DNA of 64,000 nt from the NCBI RefSeq assembly GCF_017565645.3, contig NZ_CP086136.1, positions 1,116,001 through 1,180,000 of the forward strand, read 5' to 3'. Positions within the stretch are counted from its first letter, which is position 1. Each line of letters starts with the position of its first letter. The position numbers and the translations under genes were made by a program. The stretch comes from Bradyrhizobium barranii subsp. barranii (lineage in GTDB: Bacteria; Pseudomonadota; Alphaproteobacteria; Rhizobiales; Xanthobacteraceae). Below the pieces are notes generated by a model. It was not told the origin of the DNA and did no database searches. It worked only from the letters and a program-made list of their open reading frames with translations. Shown piece by piece: positions 60,945-64,000 of this stretch.

Positions 60945-60958
60945 TTGACGCAGCTCAA
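60945..60958. promoter_or_regulatory. FixK/FNR-type box between mgtA and phaC
   Basis: TTGACGCAGCTCAA fits TTGA-N6-TCAA. It ends 49 bp before the phaC ATG and lies 64 bp from the mgtA ATG at 60881, so both could respond. Confidence 0.75.
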
Positions 60959-61007
60959 TTCGCTCTCGGACAACTTGGTTAGGTTGCGGGGGCCAAAGGA
61001 GCTCCCC

Positions 61008-62645
61008 ATGTCGCCTCCAGCATCGGTCGGCCGTATTCCCATTGTTTCGAATTCTGACCGGATCCCCGTCGAGCCCACGGCTATTGAGGCGCAGGCGACA
61101 GTGCAGCCGTCCAGCTCCGATACAGCCGTCGATGACATCGATCGATCCTTTCACGCGGCGCTGGCGCGGTTGACCGGCGGCGTCTCGCCGGCAGCGCTGG
61201 CCCTAGCTTTTGCCGACTGGCAACTGCACCTCCTGGCCTCACCTGGGAAGCAGGCCAGCCTCGCCGGCCAGGCGATCCAGAATGCGTTTGATCTTGTCGA
61301 TGCCATGCTGCCGAGGCATGCGGTATTCCAGCCTTGGTCCGTGATCCGGCCGCTGGAGAACGACCGCCGTTTCACAGGCTCCGATTGGGAGCTGCCATCC
61401 TTCAATCTCCTGGCCCAGGCTTTCCTGCTGAACCAGCAATGGTGGCATTCGACGACGACCGGTATTCACGGACTGGCCCATTCGAACGCGGCGATCGCCG
61501 ACTTCGCGCTTCGCCAAGGCCTGGACACGGTGGCTCCAACGAATTTCGCCGTCAGCAATCCTGAAGTTCTGCGCAAGATCATGGAGACTGGCGGCGGCAA
61601 CTTCGTCTATGGCCTGCACAACTTTGTCGAGGATTGGCAGGCCCTGCTCGCTGGTGGAAGGCTCAGGAGCGATCAGACTTATGTGGTGGGTAAGGACGTT
61701 GCCATCACACCCGGCAAGGTCGTCTATCGCAACGAGCTGATCGAGCTCATCCAGTATTCCCCGACGACGTCGACCGTGCGTGCCGAACCCGTTCTGATCG
61801 CGTCTGCATGGATCATGAAGTATTACATTCTCGACCTGACGCCGCGTAATTCTCTCGTCCGTTACCTGGTCGAAAGCGGCTTCACTGTCTTCATGATTTC
61901 ATGGAAGAACCCAACACCCGAGTATCGCAATTTCAGTCTCGAAGACTACCGTGAGCTCGGAGTGGATGCCGCGATCACTACCATCAACTCGCTTCGGCCT
62001 GGACAGGCTATCCACGCCGCCGGTTATTGCCTTGGCGGTACCCTGTTGTCGATCGCGGCGGCCAGGCTGGCTCGCGAGCGGCCCGACTGCCTGCGAACGG
62101 TGACGCTGCTCGCGGCGCAAACCGATTTCACGGAAGCCGGCGAGCTCACCTTGTTCATCAACGAAAGCCAGGTCGCGTTCCTGGAGGATATGATGTGGCG
62201 GCAGGGGCTGCTCGCAACGGCACAGATGGCCGGGGCCTTCCAGATGTTGCGAACCAATGACCTGCTTTGGTCGCGCGTCGTGCGGGACTATCTAATCGGA
62301 GAGCGGGCCGCGCCAAGCGAACTGATGTCGTGGAACGCCGATGCCACGCGTATGCCCTACCAAATGCATTCGGACTATTTGCGGCGCCTGTTCCTCAACA
62401 ATGATCTCGCCGAGGGGCGCTATCAGGTTTATCAGGTGCGTACAAAGAAGGCTCATGATCCCTATATTGGCCCCGACGAATGGATCAGGCGCGCACCGTC
62501 CCACGAGGGATCATGGTGGACGGAGTGGACGCGATTTCTCGCCGCGCATTCCGGTCAGCCCGTTCCGACCTGCTTGGCGGCAGATTCGGGACAGAAGAGC
62601 GCGCCCTCGTATGAGGCGCCGGGCTCTTACGTGCTCGAGCAGTAG
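61008..62645 (+). CDS. phaC: Polyhydroxyalkanoate synthase (PhaC-like), catalytic segment missing
   Basis: 545 residues. The N-terminal PhaC domain (NQQWWHSTT, FVYGLHNFVEDWQ) and the alpha/beta-hydrolase part with lipase box GYCLGG (Cys341) are clear. After NNDLAEGRYQV the sequence jumps directly to YQVRTKKAHDPYIGPDEW, the late C-terminal part. The intervening segment, which should hold the catalytic Asp and the GH-type His, is absent. The site carries a short DNA repeat (TATCAGGT). The protein is probably inactive, or serves as a non-catalytic partner. A FixK-type box lies 50 bp upstream. ATG 61008 is chosen; longer frames cross that box. Confidence 0.85.
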   Translation: MSPPASVGRIPIVSNSDRIPVEPTAIEAQATVQPSSSDTAVDDIDRSFHAALARLTGGVSPAALALAFADWQLHLLASPGKQASLAGQAIQNAFDLVDAMLPRHAVFQPWSVIRPLENDRRFTGSDWELPSFNLLAQAFLLNQQWWHSTTTGIHGLAHSNAAIADFALRQGLDTVAPTNFAVSNPEVLRKIMETGGGNFVYGLHNFVEDWQALLAGGRLRSDQTYVVGKDVAITPGKVVYRNELIELIQYSPTTSTVRAEPVLIASAWIMKYYILDLTPRNSLVRYLVESGFTVFMISWKNPTPEYRNFSLEDYRELGVDAAITTINSLRPGQAIHAAGYCLGGTLLSIAAARLARERPDCLRTVTLLAAQTDFTEAGELTLFINESQVAFLEDMMWRQGLLATAQMAGAFQMLRTNDLLWSRVVRDYLIGERAAPSELMSWNADATRMPYQMHSDYLRRLFLNNDLAEGRYQVYQVRTKKAHDPYIGPDEWIRRAPSHEGSWWTEWTRFLAAHSGQPVPTCLAADSGQKSAPSYEAPGSYVLEQ

Positions 62646-62654
62646 ACGCGACAG

Positions 62655-63638
62655 TCAAGGCCGCAAAACGGCTGCGCCAGTCAGCTTGCCCTCCCTCAGG
62701 CGGGCGAGCGCTTCATTGGCCTCGACGAGCGGGAATACCGTCGTGTGTGTCTGGATATTGATCTTTGCGGCGGCGGCGAGAAAATCGATGCCGTCCTTTC
62801 GCGTGAGGTTTGCAACCGATACGATCTGCCGTTCGCCCCAAAGAATGCGATAGGGGAACGATGGGATGTCGGACATGTGAATGCCGGCGCACACAACGCG
62901 TCCGCCCTTGCGCACCGAGCGCAGGGCAAGCGGTACCAATGCTCCGACTGGCGCGTATATGATGGCGGCATCGAGCTCGGTCGGCGGGATGTCCTCCGAA
63001 GAGCCGGCCCAGTCAACGCCGAGCGAGAGCGCAAGTTGCTGTGCTTCCTGGTCGCCGCCGCGGGTGAAGGCGTAAACTTGCCGTCCCTCTGCGCGGGCCA
63101 CCTGTGCCACGATATGGCCGGCCGCGCCAAAGCCATAGATGCCGAGCGTTTTGCCCTCGCCGGCCATCACCAGGGATCGCCAGCCGATCAGCCCGGCGCA
63201 GAGCAGGGGTGAAAGAGCTGCGTCCTCGCCGTTCTCGCCGAGTGGAAAGCAATATCGGGCGTCGGCGACGAGGTGGCTGGCAAAGCCGCCGTCGCGCGTG
63301 TAGCCGGTGAATTCGGGACGATCGCACAGATTTTCCTTGTCGGTGCGGCAGTAAAAGCACTCGCCACAAGTGAAACCGAGCCATGGAACACCTACGCGCA
63401 TGCCCAGCTCCAACTCATTGACGCCCGGGCCAAGAGCATCGATGCGTCCCACGACTTCATGGCCCGGGATAATCGGATAGGAAATGTCGGGTAGCTCGCC
63501 ATCCACCACGTGCAGGTCAGTCCGGCACACGCCGCATGCGCTGACCTTGACGCGGACCTCGCCGGGGCCGGGGACCGGGTCGGCTCGTTGCTGGAATGTC
63601 AACGGCGCGCCGCGTGCGGAGAGAACCATCGCGTACAT
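62655..63638 (-). CDS. Zinc-dependent alcohol dehydrogenase (AdhA/AdhP-like)
   Basis: 327 residues. Catalytic zinc ligands appear in ACGVCRTDLHVVDG and PGHEVVG, structural zinc cysteines in CGECFYCRTDKENLC, and the cofactor loop as IYGFGAAGHIVAQVA. This is the NAD-dependent medium-chain ADH of the propanol-preferring type. It could regenerate NAD during fermentation or oxidise alcohols. ATG 63638 fits family starts; ATG 63665 is possible. It converges on phaC and lies 142 bp downstream of the FNR-like regulator gene. Confidence 0.88.
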   Translation of the reverse strand: MYAMVLSARGAPLTFQQRADPVPGPGEVRVKVSACGVCRTDLHVVDGELPDISYPIIPGHEVVGRIDALGPGVNELELGMRVGVPWLGFTCGECFYCRTDKENLCDRPEFTGYTRDGGFASHLVADARYCFPLGENGEDAALSPLLCAGLIGWRSLVMAGEGKTLGIYGFGAAGHIVAQVARAEGRQVYAFTRGGDQEAQQLALSLGVDWAGSSEDIPPTELDAAIIYAPVGALVPLALRSVRKGGRVVCAGIHMSDIPSFPYRILWGERQIVSVANLTRKDGIDFLAAAAKINIQTHTTVFPLVEANEALARLREGKLTGAAVLRP

Positions 63639-63779
63639 GTCGCATTCCCGCGGCTCGAAGTGCATCGTCCGGGTCTTGTCCCGTCGGATCTAAAGTCAGT
63701 GTTCGCCGTTCGCTACGCCGGCGCAACATGCGACTTCCCCGCAGGTTCTCGAAGCTGGCCCAGATACTAGGAGGACAAA

Positions 63780-64000
63780 TCAGGCGTCGAGATTGTGCAG
63801 GCGCTGGCGGTTGCGCAGCACAATCTGGCGAGCGCCAGAGAAACCGAGAATGCCCTGGGCCTGAAGCTGAGACAGCGCGCGCGACACGGTCTCTAGCGTG
63901 AGGCCGAGATAGTCGCCGATGTCGCGACGGCACATCGGCAGCGCCATCATGCCCGCGACGGCGAGGCGGCGGTCCATTTCGAGCAGGAAGGTAGCAACGC
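63780..64000 (-). CDS. FNR/FixK-type transcription regulator, C-terminal part (cut by right edge)
   Basis: The minus-strand frame is open to base 64000, so only the last 73 residues are seen. They form the CRP/FNR winged helix: RVATFLLEMDRRLA, then LPMCRRDIGDYLGLTLETVSRALSQLQAQGIL, where ETVSR in the recognition helix is the mark of FNR/FixK regulators that read TTGA half-sites. Whether the N-terminal part has the iron-sulfur cysteines of FNR/FnrN cannot be seen. It is a candidate regulator of the many TTGA-N6-TCAA sites of this window. Confidence 0.88.
   Translation of the reverse strand, partial: VATFLLEMDRRLAVAGMMALPMCRRDIGDYLGLTLETVSRALSQLQAQGILGFSGARQIVLRNRQRLHNLDA

Noticed and set aside
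1..64000. CRISPR arrays, tRNA and rRNA genes
   Set aside because: No regularly spaced repeats, no tRNA-like cloverleaf with the T-loop sequence and no rRNA signature were noticed on reading. A dedicated search was not possible.

Overview
The window is GC-rich alphaproteobacterial DNA. The mix of families (two-domain universal stress proteins, many small c-type cytochromes, a P1B-5 ATPase with a hemerythrin tail, DUF6894, a host-attachment protein, GroEL and Hsp20 paralogues, FixK/FNR-type operators) fits a Bradyrhizobium/Rhodopseudomonas-like member of the Nitrobacteraceae. No rRNA, tRNA or CRISPR array was seen. This placement is inferred from protein content, not from a marker gene.

Layout. 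1-1.3 kb: an operon of unknown function (a gene cut by the left edge plus a GIY-YIG protein). 1.7-3.1 kb: a complete IS3-family element. 3.3-8.6 kb: cytochrome b561, a CarS-like lipid enzyme, a metallophosphoesterase, DUF302, an AI-2E-type permease, a broken amino-acid permease and a universal stress protein (USP). 8.9-15.4 kb: a probable metal/envelope stress block (Met-rich Spy-like protein, DUF305, DUF2933, methyltransferase, three-gene ABC exporter). 16.4-20.1 kb: hemerythrin, zinc ribbon, PNPOx-like protein and several small cytochromes c. 20.1-25.1 kb: two P-type ATPases, the first fused to a hemerythrin domain. 25.4-29.6 kb: VIT/CCC1 transporter, cytochrome b561, two PepSY proteins and a two-component system whose regulator is frameshifted. 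30.6-35.1 kb: a heavy-metal RND pump without an outer-membrane partner. 35.4-43.5 kb: cytochrome c, host-attachment protein, CBS protein, OpgC, and an AMP phosphorylase-like / PRPP synthetase / beta-CASP nuclease operon. 43.6-46.3 kb: a sulfide/persulfide module under a BigR-like repressor. 46.4-57.9 kb: Acg-like nitroreductase, trypsin-like protease, CBS-BON protein, Hsp20, ChaB, GroEL, FtsH, cytochromes and a USP. 58-64 kb: truncated phaB, MgtA, a PhaC lacking its catalytic Asp/His segment, a zinc alcohol dehydrogenase and, at the right edge, an FNR/FixK-type regulator.

How it fits together. At least twenty intergenic sites match TTG[AC]-N6-[TG]CAA, most of them 45-70 bp upstream of a start codon and many in front of otherwise unrelated genes. 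The simplest reading is an oxygen-limitation survival island controlled by FNR/FixK-type regulators. It combines low-oxygen electron carriers, metal and cation pumps, USPs, CBS sensors, chaperones and proteases, nucleotide salvage and polyhydroxybutyrate/alcohol redox genes. The gene content resembles the actinobacterial DosR dormancy regulon, although the regulator type differs. Several members are decaying (amino-acid permease, a second USP, phaB, phaC, the response regulator), some still behind intact operators.
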